64,000 nt of DNA from Gigantopelta aegis (lineage: Eukaryota; Mollusca; Gastropoda; Neomphalida; Peltospiridae), in the NCBI RefSeq assembly GCF_016097555.1, contig NC_054702.1, positions 83,232,124 to 83,296,123 on the forward strand. Reading direction: 5' to 3'. Below the pieces are notes generated by a model. It did no database searches and was not told the DNA's origin. It worked only from the letters and a program-made list of their open reading frames with translations. Shown here piece after piece: positions 35,201 through 49,300 of this stretch (the first letter of the stretch is position 1; every line of letters starts with the position of its first letter). Position numbers and translations under genes: made by a program.

Positions 35201-38200
35201 AAGTCAAAGTATAAAATGTTTAATATATCTATTAATTATCAAAATAATTTCAGTGTTTATCAAGATTTATGTACCAACCACTTTTCACAGATGCAGAGTT
35301 TATAACTTTGAGAAATGTTTTAAATGTTTCAGACCCGACAAACCAACATTTGATTGGACAGACTGTACTAACATCGCAAGTGGGACAGTCACCATTGTTG
35401 TCAAGTGCTGCATTGAGCCCCTCAACCAACACACGCCCTATCTCTGCAGACACCGACCCCTATGTGGAGATTGTGGAACAGCCCAAATCTCGAGGCCTTC
35501 GTTTCCGATATGAATGTGAAGGCCGATCGGCTGGAAGTATCCCTGGTGAACGAACCTCTGCAGAAAAGAAAACTTTTCCAACAATAAAGGTGAAGTTAAA
35601 ATTTGTATATATGAATTCATAATGCATACACTTTTGTGAAAGGGGGCGGGATTTAGCTCAGTGGGTTGAGTGCTCGCTTGAGGTGCTTGCGTTGCAGGAT
35701 TGAATCACTTCGGTGTATCCATTCAGCTGATTGTTTTTTCTCGTTCCAACCAATGCATCTCAACTGGACAAAACCTGTGGTATGTGCTTTCCTGTCTGTG
35801 GGAAACTACATATAAAAGATCCCTTGCTACATTAGGAAAACTGTAGCAGGTTTCCTCTGATGACTACGTATCAGAATTACCAAATGTTTGACATCCAGTA
35901 GCCAATGATTAATTAATCAATGTGCTCCAGTCGTACTGTTAAACAAAACAATCTTTAAACTTAGTGAAATTTAAATTATTTTATTAATTAAGGGATATAT
36001 TTGTGTTGTATTTAACCATTTGCAGATATGAATGCCAGTGTTCGAGATTAACGGTATCCCGATATTCTGGGGATTCCACAATTTAATTTTTGATACCAGA
36101 CTTCAAGAACCCAGTATCCCACTGGGATACCATATAATTTTGTGGGTTTTTTTTAATCTTGCATTTTTATTTTTTGCTGAAACAATGAAAGTCGTCATTT
36201 ACTGGTGAAATTAAGTAACAGTTTTTTCGAGCTCGTACCCAGTCTAATGCTATAACAATATCTCCCCCAACTCATACCCAGTCTAATGCTACACTAGAGT
36301 AATAGCGGCGTAGCAATAGACTGAGAACAGCTAAGTCGCTATTGTTTTTGTTGGATGTTTCGTCCCTTGTAAAAAAATTTTTTTATATTGATTCCACATC
36401 TGCACAAAATTGATACAGGTAGATTTATCATTATTAATGTCAGAAACATTTACAGATCACTGCTAAATATTAATTTATGTCAGTATTATGCAAAAATAGA
36501 TGCAGCAAATCTTTTTGCCAATTCCGTTTGGTTGTGAATTTCACAAATTCTGCGATTTCGATTGCGGCATAGCAATATAGACTGGGAACGAGAACAGCGT
36601 CATCCAAGTTTGTTACGATGTTATTTATGAATTTCATTTAAGTGGGATACTAAATTCTCAGGCTGTATACCATATTTTGAAATGTTAGTATCCAACTGCA
36701 GTTTTCTCGCTGCTCCATTTAAGCGGGGCGCTCCGCCCCGCTATTCCATTTTGCCGCCCTCCTTTCACGTTCCCCGCCCTCCTTTATTTTTGAGCGCCCC
36801 TGTTTATTTTCCAGCACCTATCCCGCTATTTCCAAATGCATACTTTTTTTTCCACACAAAAAACAACGATCAGTCTGCACACTGGACATCAAAGGAAACA
36901 AGCCGCGTTGTGTACGAAAAAGCAATTGACGAAACATTTACGACAGTTACCATAACGTAATTTAACAGTATTTTTAACAGCCTCTATTTTGTCCAATATC
37001 TGTATCCATTTGTATGTTTGATAGACACAATAGAAGTTATATTTTATGTAAGCAATGAAAACATTTTATTTTTTACGGATTTGGCAATCTCCGATTGAAA
37101 AATAACCCTTATTTGGCGCCAAATTTGTCACATGATCCGAACGGTCATTCTGTCTTTTGTTTCCACTAACTATCGTTTGATATTTTGTCCTCAGTTGCAG
37201 ATATAATTGGTTGTAACTGATGATTTTTACTTTCTGTTATTCTGTTTATTCAGCAGTTCTTTATAAAATATTGTAAACTTTTCATTTTGGGGGGATATGA
37301 ATGCTTATAAAAACAACTGAAGTGGTAGTGTTTATCATTAAAATCATTTATCTTGAGTGCCAAATAATATATACACTGCTATTACAAAAACGAAACTACT
37401 TTTTATCAGCTGGCGATAATATTTTATCACAGCTATTAATTCATTCGATGAAGGTGGAAATAACAAAAATGTATCTGACATTAGGAGATACTTTACAAAC
37501 CTCTTTATTGTTTTTTGTATATCTTGAAATCTTTATTAAAAATAATAATATTAAATCTTTGATCGGTCCAGCAAAACCGGAACTGCCCGTGAATGTCAGA
37601 CCGATATCTTCGGTTCAATTAAAAGACGAGTCTTTTTTTATATATAAACCTTTTTGCACTTTTTTGTAGGCAAAATAAGGAGTACGTCTTTTCACAAAGT
37701 CTACCAACACACACCAATATGGTAACCAAACTACCCCCACCCCCCCTTTGTTTTTTTGTTTTTGCTTTTCGTTTTGTTTGTTTTTTTGAAGGGTGTGGTG
37801 CCGAGCGGCTGCCATTCTTTAATTTTCACACAGCGAGAACACTGAACTGGGATACTGCCCCAAAATTTTAATCTCAAACACTGAATGCTGAGTTTACTTT
37901 CGCCTCCATTAGAAGCAACTTGAAGTGAAGGTAGTAAAACAGATATTTATGACTATAATACAAGCATTAAAGGAGACCGGACACCAAAAGGCATGTAGTG
38001 TGTAATGGATTAAGTTAGCGCCAAAGACCGCATTACTCTAATGCCTGGCTCGCTGCGAGGCACCGGTCAGCTGCGCGTCTTAGGTTTGGGGTAAAAACAG
38101 AAGTGGGTGGGATTATGCATAGATCTGAACGAAAGCGAGGCAATACGTCATCGGTGAGAGTTACCAAGCAATACCGGTACACGTGTTGATTCTTTGATTG

Positions 38201-38978
38201 TGCCTTTTAGTTGTCTTTTCTTTCTTTTTTTGTCTCCAGGTTTATCGGAAATTTAATTTACAAGATAATTAGTGTTATTATATACTGTCGACATAATTAT
38301 ATGATGGTTAACTGCGCAGTATTTAACTGCAACAGTAACAGCAATGCATCCCAAGAAACGGCCCACATGATGGTTTCGATTTCCAAAAAACCGAAAGTTG
38401 TTTTAAAACATGGACGCATTATTGTCGTTGAATGGGCTTTACACCAACTAAATACAGCAGGTTATGGTACATTTACAATGTGAAAATTAAAACAAGTATG
38501 CACTTAAGATATACATTAAATAAAGGTATTGCAATTTGTTCACATACGAATATTTAAACTTCACATTTATTTACCTATAATTACCAAATTAATTTTCACC
38601 GACAGCCCATAATGATTCCATACTAACGTCTCTTGATCTAGTTGGTTTGTTAACCGTATAACAAAACACCTTCAAAACATGAATTATTACGTTAGTTAAC
38701 AATGTTTATAGTCAGTTCAGTATATTGTCATTAAAATTAAAATGCTAACACTTTGGCAGGAACAACATATGTACTGTGGCCAGAATGCATGATAGTTAAT
38801 TAGTTTTAAAGCTAATGTCGATTATTAAAGCATAATAAAATTGTACTTTTCAATGCTTTCTGTATGTCATATTAAAAATACTCTACACCAAATAATTATT
38901 TTAATACCTACCCTGGGTTTCTGCCAGAGGGTGTGGAGGGTAAACTTACATGTATGTACTAAAAAATCTCCGAATTTA

Positions 38979-39009
<31 letters not shown>

Positions 39010-42000
39010 AATGTTTCCGATAAATTATAGTAACATAATTGCTGTTTAAAATTTATAAAAGTGCATGAAATAAAATGTTCAATAAAAAAAACATTTCAAA
39101 CCTATAACCACTCAATATATTCCAATTTAGTTTTTACAGGCCCGCAGGAACGACTTGGTCACTGACGGACCGGGTATAAACTCTACATCAGATTTTGGTT
39201 GCAATGGCAAAAATTAATGTGATAAAGAAAAGCTCACAAGTGGAGGGCCCCCCCCCCCCCAGTACCTACAGGCCTGTTTTATTACGTACCCTCAAATTAT
39301 TTTCTGACAGAAAACCTGGTACCTTTGGCAGAGGTTGAAACAATTGGTCGTCTAATTTTCGACTGTTACCATAAAATAATACAATTAATCACTTTTGGCA
39401 TCTAGCAATTTAAACCAAAATTAACAATAGTTACCACATGGAATAAGCATCATATATTATTTTGTTTTACCTGTAATATATTTTACCTGTAATATATTTT
39501 CATCAGGACTTCCTTCTTCCTCCATGAATGATTAAAGAAAATAACACTGGATATATTGTAATTATTTTTATTTTATTTCAATATATAACAAATGTGTTTT
39601 ATGTCAGTATGTGGAGCAAATTACCTGAAACAGTTGGTTTGAAATCATGATTACAAAATCTTAAAGATAAAAGGAACTGGTTCCTAACCTCACCCTCTAC
39701 ATAGTATCTACATTTGTATAGGCCTGTAGGAACAATATTTGAAGTGGGGGGAGGGGGAATACAGTCTCTAGTGAGGGATACAAACTAGATTTTTATCTTT
39801 ATATCATCCTTATTTATACAAAGTAGTGAAAACTTAAAACATACATTTTCATCCTAGACTGTGTGGTGGAGAAAAAGCCCCTAGGCCCGCCCCTCCCCAG
39901 TTCCTACGGATCTGTTGTATTTTATATTAATAAATGCAAAGACTACATAATACTATTGTCGATAAGACATATTACCGTATTTGACCGGAAATAAGCCCAT
40001 GTCTTTGAATAAGCCCCCCTCCATTTTGATAGCATTTAAGAAATTAGGCCCTCGTTCGTAAATAATCCCACCCCCAACTTCGTCACCTTATAAATAACAC
40101 GAAATTGCAAGTTTGCTCAAAGTTCATTTAAAAGGTCATACCTCCTGCAGATAATTAAACACAAATGTAACAACAAATGTAACACAATATTTTACCACCA
40201 GTGAGATTTAGCAGTCTAACAATAATAGTGTGTAACATTGTTTTCAATTTCATGCCTGCAGTATTTCTCTGAAGTATCCAAGCCCAAGTATGAACTAAAA
40301 ACCAATGTCTATTTTTACCACCACACTGGGTCCGCAGTTAATGCTAATTAAGCAAATACCATATTCTGATTGGCTAAGAACATTGACCTTAGATTGACAA
40401 TTTTTTGTAGTGTAAGCCTGTGTCAGAAACGTGTGTATACGCTATTGAGTTTGTTGTTAATTGATGTTGTTTTAAGTCTTCTCAGCATTAAATTTTGGAT
40501 GTAAATAAACCTCACTGGTAAGTAACTGTAACATAGAAGGTGTGTTTCTGATAATTAGATACTAGTAAAAAAACCCACAATTTAATTAATAAACAATTAT
40601 TATTTATTAATAACAAATGGAACACTAATTAATAGATATGCTACTGAATGTTTTTTGTTTTCTTCATAGTTCATTTAATTATTATTATTTATTTTAATTA
40701 TTATTTTATTTTTTCCCAGCAAAACTGGCCCCTTGTCTGGGAATAAGCCCACCCCATGCTAAGCTCACAATGAGTTGTCTTGGCTCCCAGGGCTTATTTC
40801 CGGTCAAATACGGTAGTTGTAAAGTGATTGTCAGTATGTGGCAACAGTATAATATTTTCCAACATTTCTGTGTTTCTGTACCCGGCTGTGGACAGTTTCG
40901 GCAGACTGGTAACACATTTTCTTAATAATTAAAAATACACGGTTTAACCAAACACATTAAAACTTGGAGGGTTAAATTAATATATCTTGCTTTGGTGAGG
41001 AGGAGACGCTTTTTGCAAATTTGCGAAATCGGCCTATGGAATATCCACTGACGTGTCATATTTACATCTATGCTGAACAAGATTTATGATGAAATATTAT
41101 TAAATTTTGTGTGCTTTTCTTCTAATTAGGTCCATTTGCTTCAGTTTACATTAAAAATGTCATAAACAATTATGTTTAAAAAAATGCTTGTATACTAGTC
41201 TATGACCGTGTGGCTTCCTTGTCTTCATCGGCAGTTGATTCATCCGAATTTTCGTCTAAGACAACATTTCCAGGATTAGGGACATAGTCTCTGATAAGTG
41301 GTTTAAACTGATATGGTTTGATGCCATTAGCACAAGCTGGACACAATTCTTCGTCACTTGAATTGCTAAGTTCGTCCATGCTGCTTGGTAGTTTCTTCAG
41401 TTTTCCTCTCATCAATTGTCGACAGTTTCCGGCAAACATCGGAAATCGGCGGAAAAAACCCCCCAACCAAGACTGGCACGCTTAACTTAGTCAATAAGGG
41501 GAGCGCGGTAGTTGCGTGTTGTGGTTTATGACGGCAAACAATTCATTACACCGTATATATGGTTTGGTGTCCGGTCTCCTTTAAGGTCCAGTGATAATTG
41601 TGCAAGTAAAATACTAGTAAAATCAGCATTAATATATAATGGCTGACTAAAAGTGGGCATTAGTTTTTCATTTTATTTTTATGAGCATCTTTCCAAGTAT
41701 GTATTTAATACATTATGTTTTTAATTAAAAAAGTTTAACTGGTCCATTTGTATACTCAGGCCTTCTAGAATTGAAAAAAACTAGTGGATTTGAAAATTCA
41801 CTGGCCATAGATCAGATTTCACTTGCCCAATTTTTAAACACTAATGAAATAAAAACACAACAAATGAAATTAAACCACTGTTAACTTTATGATATTAATA
41901 AATAATTAAATTTGTAATACATTAAAATATTCAAAATATAAAATGTTCATTAGTACATGGTTTTATCACCTATGTTTCTAGACTCCGATAATGGGCACCC

Positions 42001-45000
42001 ATTCCCCACCATTCTCGAGAGGCCATGTTGTTTTTTATTCACAATTTTGGAGTAAAAACTTCACAATGTGAATTTAAAGTAAATCGCATTCACTTAACAA
42101 ACATTCCCTCCCCAATAAAGTTTTGTAATGCACAGTAGATACATTTATTTGAATAAACACAAGTTCATGTATAGCATTACTTTTTAAATTCTAACTTAGC
42201 TTAATAAGATGTTTTTGAAATGAAACTGTAAATTTCCAATCTTTGGTAAAACGATGCTAAAATTCCGAATGTCCAAGACATGGTTGTCAAATCAAATTTT
42301 AGAAATAAAACCCTGTAGTAATAATAACCCTATAATAAAAAATATTATTAAGTTAATATTTATTTCATAATATAAATTTATTCCTAATTAACTTAAACTC
42401 AAAATTGTATTAATGTATGAATAAAGATCTACATATCTGATATGTAATGAAGGGGTGGGGTAACGCTATTTGTAGTACAGCACGACTTTACTTCCCTTGA
42501 AATTATCGCACAAGTCTTAACCAACCCATGTCCCCGCATAAATTTGTCCACTCGCACCGAAACACGGTTTCATGCCTGTACCACAAAGTGTAAGCTTTAT
42601 TATAAAGACAACTTGAATAAAGTTTTTATTCTATCATTCAACATTGTAATACACATTCTAACATGGTTCCCTAGCGAATTTGTTGTGTTGTACATTCTAC
42701 GATATCAAATGCTCATGGAAATTAACAAACCCAGTTTAAATGCTGAACAAAAACATATTAGTAGCAAGATTATTTCATAGGTGTACATCGTTTTGACAGA
42801 TTTTCGATGGTGATTACAAACACTTCCCACGATAACAGTGTTATACTTTACATAAAGGAAATGGCGGAAAATCATATTTTTTTTAATCCAATACATGGAA
42901 CAGCGTAAAGCGGTTACATACAAATTTAGCGATCGAAATAGGAATATAATTAAAATTGTGACATATCTACTTCACACCGCTAAAGTTTGCCAAATCCTCT
43001 TCTAATATGTGGGCAATCTGTGTCAGTTCTCGCCATTATCTTGGCGAATTTTGGTAAAATTTAAACCTAGACTTGATGTTCGATTACAGTTGACTTGAAT
43101 TAATCTGCTGTTTCACATTGTTGTCATGGTTGAATTTATATTAACTGGAACAAATATGGTGACAAATCGAAAGTATCAACTTGTTTGGATTTTTTTTGTT
43201 TTGTGTTTTGTTTTCGGGTTTTTTGGGGGGTTTTTTATAATAAAAAAAATTCTGTCTTTTTTTAATACTTGCCATCGGGAACAGGTAAACACATTTTTTG
43301 GTGGCCCGAGTGTAACAATCACTTGCTTCGGGCACCGGGCCACCGTATTCTAGAAGGCCTGCTGTATACTTACAATTTAATTATTTTATGTGGTTTCTTG
43401 TTTCTGCAGATACACAACTACTCTGGCAATGCTATTGTGGTTGTATCATGTGTGACGAAGGAAGGTGCACCACACTGTAAACCACATCCACACTCACTTG
43501 TGGGAAAGGACTGTAAGAAAGGAGTTTGTACCGTGAAAGTCAAGGAAACCAATGTAATCAGGTGTGTGAATGTTACTACGTGATGAAAATATAATTGTAG
43601 TTTGAAAGTCTGTAGTTGGGGTATGTCAGTGTTGTGTTTATGATACTTTTTACCAAGACACAAACTTCAGTAACGGAATGACAGCAATTGCTGTTGCAGT
43701 GTGAATGTGTCATATGTCTGGGACTTTACCAATGGTAGTTTTTTGTCACTGGATAAAAATACAATTCATCGATTGGAGGGATAGTTTTTGGTTTTTATAT
43801 TTATTCCAAAGGTTACTGGCTTGCAATTGCTTAAAAGTACTGTAGGTGAGCGGTTTTTTTAATGGAAAAAACATTTTAAAATTGTCATATGTAACAAATT
43901 CTTAACTTTGAGAATTACCAAACACTCGAAACAGATTTAAAAAAAAATGTAAAATGAGTGTGGCAATGCCAGGTGATGATAGGCACAAAGATCTGCTTCT
44001 CTAACTTAATCTCAAGTATTTTTAAGCAATTTAGGACCCATTGGGCTATTTCTCGTTCCAGCCAGTGCACCACGACTGGTATATCAAAAGTCTGTGATAC
44101 GTGCTATCCTGCATATAAAAGATCCCTTGCTACTAATGAAAAAGTATTCCTCTATAAGACTATACGTCAGATTACCAAATGTTTGATGACATCCAATAGC
44201 TGATGATTAATAAATCAATGTGATGTAGTGGTGTCATTAAACAAAACTACAAAAATCACAAACTTGGTGACTTCGTGGAAGATTTTGCCCAGCAATCGAA
44301 ATCATATAGCAGGGCTCGAACTTAACGACGGCACTGGCCGTTGTTGAGATGTAAATTGCTGTAGGTAGCGAGCATCACCGATGGCATTTTTGTGCCGTCA
44401 ATAAAACTCCTCAACAATGGCGAAATGTATACACCTAGTATACATTATCTGCTAATATTTAACATTTGCACATTTAAAAGATGTCTACATATAACAAGAT
44501 AGCCTTTCAGTCAGGTTTATTTGCTGCAAATGTCACTTTTAAAAAAATTGCCATAGGCAGGCTCAAAATTGCCGTCAATGGACTGTTTCACCCATGGCAA
44601 TTCTTTTAAAATTTGCTGTGGGAGACACATTCTTAAGTTTGAGCCCTGATATAGGCTCAACCCTGGTCAGTGTTTTTCAAAAGATAGTTAACCAAACATT
44701 GCCTTATTTAAGTTTGACTTCATTGAAATATGTGGTATAAATGTGGGGCTTTTTTGTAAATAAATTTAATGATGGATGTATTTGTATCTTAAGAAAATGC
44801 TTATTAACTAATTTTACTGACTTGTTTCAGTTTCCCACATCTCGGCATCCAATGTGCTAAAAAGAAAGATGTGGAAAACTCGCTGAAAACACGAAAAGAA
44901 ATCAATGTGGATCCTTTTCAAAGTAAGTCATTACTAAATATGTAAGTGGCGAGGTAAGGAACAGGCATGTGAGCTGGGTGTTGCAGTGTGCCTATTTTAA

Positions 45001-46272
45001 CTTGGCATAACTATTTTGTACTTGTTTTGTGATTGGGTGCAGGATCTAGCTGTATCGGTAGAGCACTCGCCTGGGGTAGTTGGATTGAATCCACTCGGGG
45101 ACTCCCCATTTTATAATTGGGTTAAACCCATTGCAACCAATGTTTCACAACAGGTTTATCAAAAGTTGTATATACTTTTTTGTCTGTGGAAAAGTGCATA
45201 TAAAAGATGCCTTGTTGTTTGTAGAAACGTAGCAGGTTTCTCTAAGACTGTCATGTCAAAATGATAGATTGCTTGACTTGCAATAGCTGATGGGGGACGG
45301 GACATAGCTCAGTGGTACAACGCTCGTCTGATGCGCGATCGAACTAGGATCGATCCCTGTCGGTGGGCCCATTGGGCTATTTCTCGTTCCAGCCAGTGCT
45401 CCACAAGTGGTGTAACAAAGACCTTGGTATGTACTATCCTGTCTGTGGGATGGTGCATATAAAAGATCCCTAGCTGTTAATCGGAAAGAGTAGTTCATGA
45501 AGTGGCGACAGCGGGTTTCCTCTCTCAATATCTGTGTAGTCCTTAACCATATGTTCGACGCCATATATTTGTAAATAAAATGCGTCGAGTACGTCGTTAA
45601 AACTGACATTTCCTTCCTTCATATGGTGATGACTAATAAATCGATGTGCCATAGTGGTAGTGTTAAATTAATCAAATTTTACCTTTTGTTTTGTAATTAC
45701 TGGATCAGTTGACATGCTTTCCTCTTCTGTTTTAGCTGGCTTCAGCCATGGAAGCGGTAATATTGATCTGAATGTCGTCAGGTTGTGTTTCCAAGTGTTT
45801 CTTCCTGATGCCAATGGAAAGATAACCAGAGTTGTCCCACCAGTCACCTCTCAAGTCATTCATGACAAAAGTATGCCTTTTGTGTGTGTGTGTGTGTATT
45901 TGTTCTAATTATTACTATATTAAATTATTTTATAAATGAATCAACCTCTATTACTTCGGTGTAACTCTGTACACAGATATTTAAAGAAAAAAAAGATTTA
46001 AAAATACTTTGCAATAACTCTTAACATGAATGTAGCTGTTTTGAAACAACACTGTTCAGTATGCTGGAATGCTTACCTCACAAATATGTGTAGGGTGTAA
46101 CATAAACACTGAGATTGCATCTTAATTTTGTTTACAATTCATGAGAGTATTAAATAATAAAAATTCATTGGTACCATAACCATCACAATAGATGTAGAGG
46201 AACAGAAAACAGAATAGTAAAATTTTAGTTGCTGTCAAACAAATAAACATCACAAGTTATTAACAAACTGTG

Positions 46273-46309
<37 letters not shown>

Positions 46310-49300
46310 AAACCATCTCCTAAAGTGTGCAGTAAAAATGTTAATATGATTGAATCCTTTATCAAAATTTATTGTTTTAAAAGCTTATACTGGCAGTACC
46401 CATCCATCACCCTCCCAGTATATGACTTGTACACTTGTGAAAATGTTAATAATTGTGAACAGCTCCTGATGAAGATGAAAATTTGACTTTTTCAAAATTT
46501 ATTTTGTAGAATCATTGAACGAGTTGGTTATTTGTCGAGTGGATAGAAGCTCAGGCAGAGCTAGAGGAGGCGATGAGATCTTTTTGCTCTGTGAAAAAAT
46601 AAACAAAGGTGAGAAGGTTTCTTTTATTTTAAAAGCAAGTTGAAAAATAGTTCTGTTTAGGTTTGAGTTTATGCCCTCAGCAGGAAGATGTGATAGATGG
46701 TACAGAACTTACTTTGATTTCCTAGGAATGGCAACTGCTCAAGTCACAGAAAGAGCTAATGATGTTGGTAAATCTTCATGTTTCTTGAAAAACACATCTT
46801 CAAGGTGACAGGTTTTAGGACTCTTTAATATTAAAAGTTTAGGATATCCCGCCACTTAAAACTTTAGATGATGATAGCGAGAAGTATCAATAAATTACTA
46901 ATTTTTGACAGTTTGATAAATGTCTATTATTGTGACAAATTATTTATTTTAATGCAATTGTTTTAGATGATATTCAAGTGCGTTTCTATGAGGAGAATTT
47001 TACCAGTGTTGTATGGGAAGCATTTGGAGATTTTGGTGCTGGTGATGTGCACCGACAGGTGAGAAATCTTAACATTGTATATTGCAGGTGCCTCACTGTA
47101 CCTGTTAGTCATCATGGATTCATTTTGTCCTCTGGTCTGAGATCAAGATAGATATTACATCCAAAAAACAACAAGACGCATTAGAGACTGATCTGAACAT
47201 TCCAACAAGTATACAGGCGTCTTGGTCTTTTATACTTTGCATGAACCATTTGTAAGTTGTGCGTCCAAAATTTAGAGGCAGCCCATTTTATTTTGCATAA
47301 CCCATTACAGTCATCCATTGTGAAGTACCAAATTTTAATTCATGAAAAAGAAGGTTATACAAAACTATATTCAAAGGCTATAAAATTATCATTCTCGCAA
47401 TTGTCTGAGGCTTATTATAATCGCACATTGTGTCAAGGTTGCTCATTTGCAGTCTATTGAAGATCTGCAAGAATGTTACTCTTCATGCTGACCATGGACT
47501 GGGTTTCCTCAAGGATTGTTTGGTCTTTTGCCCTATGGAGTTTGCAGACTATCAAAATGGAGAAGGAAGGAAATGGTTTATTTAATGACGCACTCAACTC
47601 ATTGGATTTACGGTTATATGGCGGCGTCAAAATGGAGAGGACAACAATAAAACTAACAAGTAGCTCACACTGAGGTGTGTTCCAACCCCACTGGTGGTCA
47701 TATCGATTCCACTGGAGGGTTCACTGGGCTCTAGTTCCATTCATAGGGAATTGCACAAGGAGGTCTTTATCTCAATGTCTGAAAAATTATTGTGACTTGG
47801 ATTGTTTTTGTCTCCATCAATGCTGGCTCTTGAAGGACTTTGATGATGTTACAGGGAAGGCATTATCTTCACCCTGTATCCATCAAAGACATCTATCAGG
47901 TTGAGACATTCTTCTTGAAATTGGTTAGCATAATTTTTACTTGGGTAATTGATTGTTCAGTTACATGAATGCGTAGCTGGTGAGTAACCTAATCATGTAC
48001 TACTATTCTATACAACACTGACATTCCAAATGTATTTTAAACAAATATATTTTTTCAAATAAGTCCCTGTGAATTGTAAAACATATTTGTTCACCACATA
48101 ACGGCTTGTGGTTTAAGTGAACTTGAATTCACATAACCAGCATGCAAAGACAGCAGTTTGTGTGAAATATTTTCACTATTCAGTAAATAACAAATGAACC
48201 GTGACTTTGCCATTTTTGTTACAATGCAATATTGGTGTTTTTCGTTTTTCCTAAAGCTGTAATTTATAGTTAACACAAAAAATAAATGCATGAAATCATT
48301 TTAATTGTAGTTTTATTTTAGATGGATAACTTAAGAGAAAGTTACGACTATACAAAAAAAGCAGCCTTAGGTGGGAGAAATTGTTTGCTTGGTTTGTTTT
48401 TATGAATAGATTTAAAATACAGTCAAACCTGTCTTAAGCGGTCACACAAGGGAGTAGATAAAAGTGGCCGCTTAAGACAGGTCACCGCTGATTTTGGTTG
48501 CCACATATATAGTCTTTAAAACATATGTTGTTGTTTCTTGTTTTACCATCTGTACTGCTAATCAACGGATGTGTGCTTCACAGTTGACTATAAATTCCAC
48601 TTATGACATGTCATCTCCTTCAAAAAAAAGGTGCAAAATAAATGTATTAAATTAAGTGTTCTCAACAAATGTTATTTTTTTCTATTTAATTATTTAATTC
48701 CTACTTCATGCGGTGTATTATCATAGGAAGTGAATCAACAAATGTCAAGCGTAGCTTGCTCAGAGGCAATTAGATGCATTGCAGAGTCATACTTTCTTAA
48801 CTGATACACAGTAGAGATGTTGGGACTGAATGGGTACTAGTATTCCTGAAAGTGTGAAGATCGGTTATTTGCTGCACCATATCACTGTTATTAAAATATC
48901 CCTTATATGTAATAGTAAACATTTAATGTGGCTGCTTAATACAGGTATTTTAGCTATTTGGGATCTGTTTTAGGTGGCTGCTGGCCGCGTTAGACAGGTG
49001 ACCACTTATTACAGGTACATTTACATTATAAATCGTTCGGGAGGGGGAAAAGTGGCCGCTTAAGGCAGGTGACCGCTGATTACAGGTGGCCACTAGGACA
49101 GGTTTGACTGTACTAATTGCATTTTTTAATTTTAAAAACAGTATGCCATCGTGTTCAAGACTCCAGCATTCCGGGAGAAATTAATTGATCGTCCTGTTGA
49201 AGTACAGATGCAGCTTCGCCGACCGTCAGACCAGGAGATGAGTGAACCTATTCCGTTTACATACATGCCTGAAGATCCAGGTATGTTTAGATTGTAGGGA

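Larger units (their letters stand above)
37971..41580. mobile_element. TTAA-flanked transposon with THAP-like and P2X7-like genes (element C)
   Basis: TTAA at 37967-37970 and 41581-41584; ends AGGAGACCGGACACCAAA are exact complements. Near the left end a + frame starts like a THAP finger (MVNCAVFNC at 38304); near the right end a - frame starts like a P2X7-intracellular-domain-like protein (41379). The arrangement is that of element B seen from the other side. Three MITEs (39137-39276, 39721-39914, 39975-40813) lie inside. No transposase recognised. Confidence 0.78.

Noticed and set aside
35253-35513. Alternative frame rich in cysteine over the Rel exon
   Set aside because: Out of frame with the Rel homology region, which is conserved in the other frame.
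37301-37669. 122-residue plus-strand frame inside the CAGTG-ended element
   Set aside because: Low-complexity hydrophobic sequence without similarity to transposases that I can recognise.
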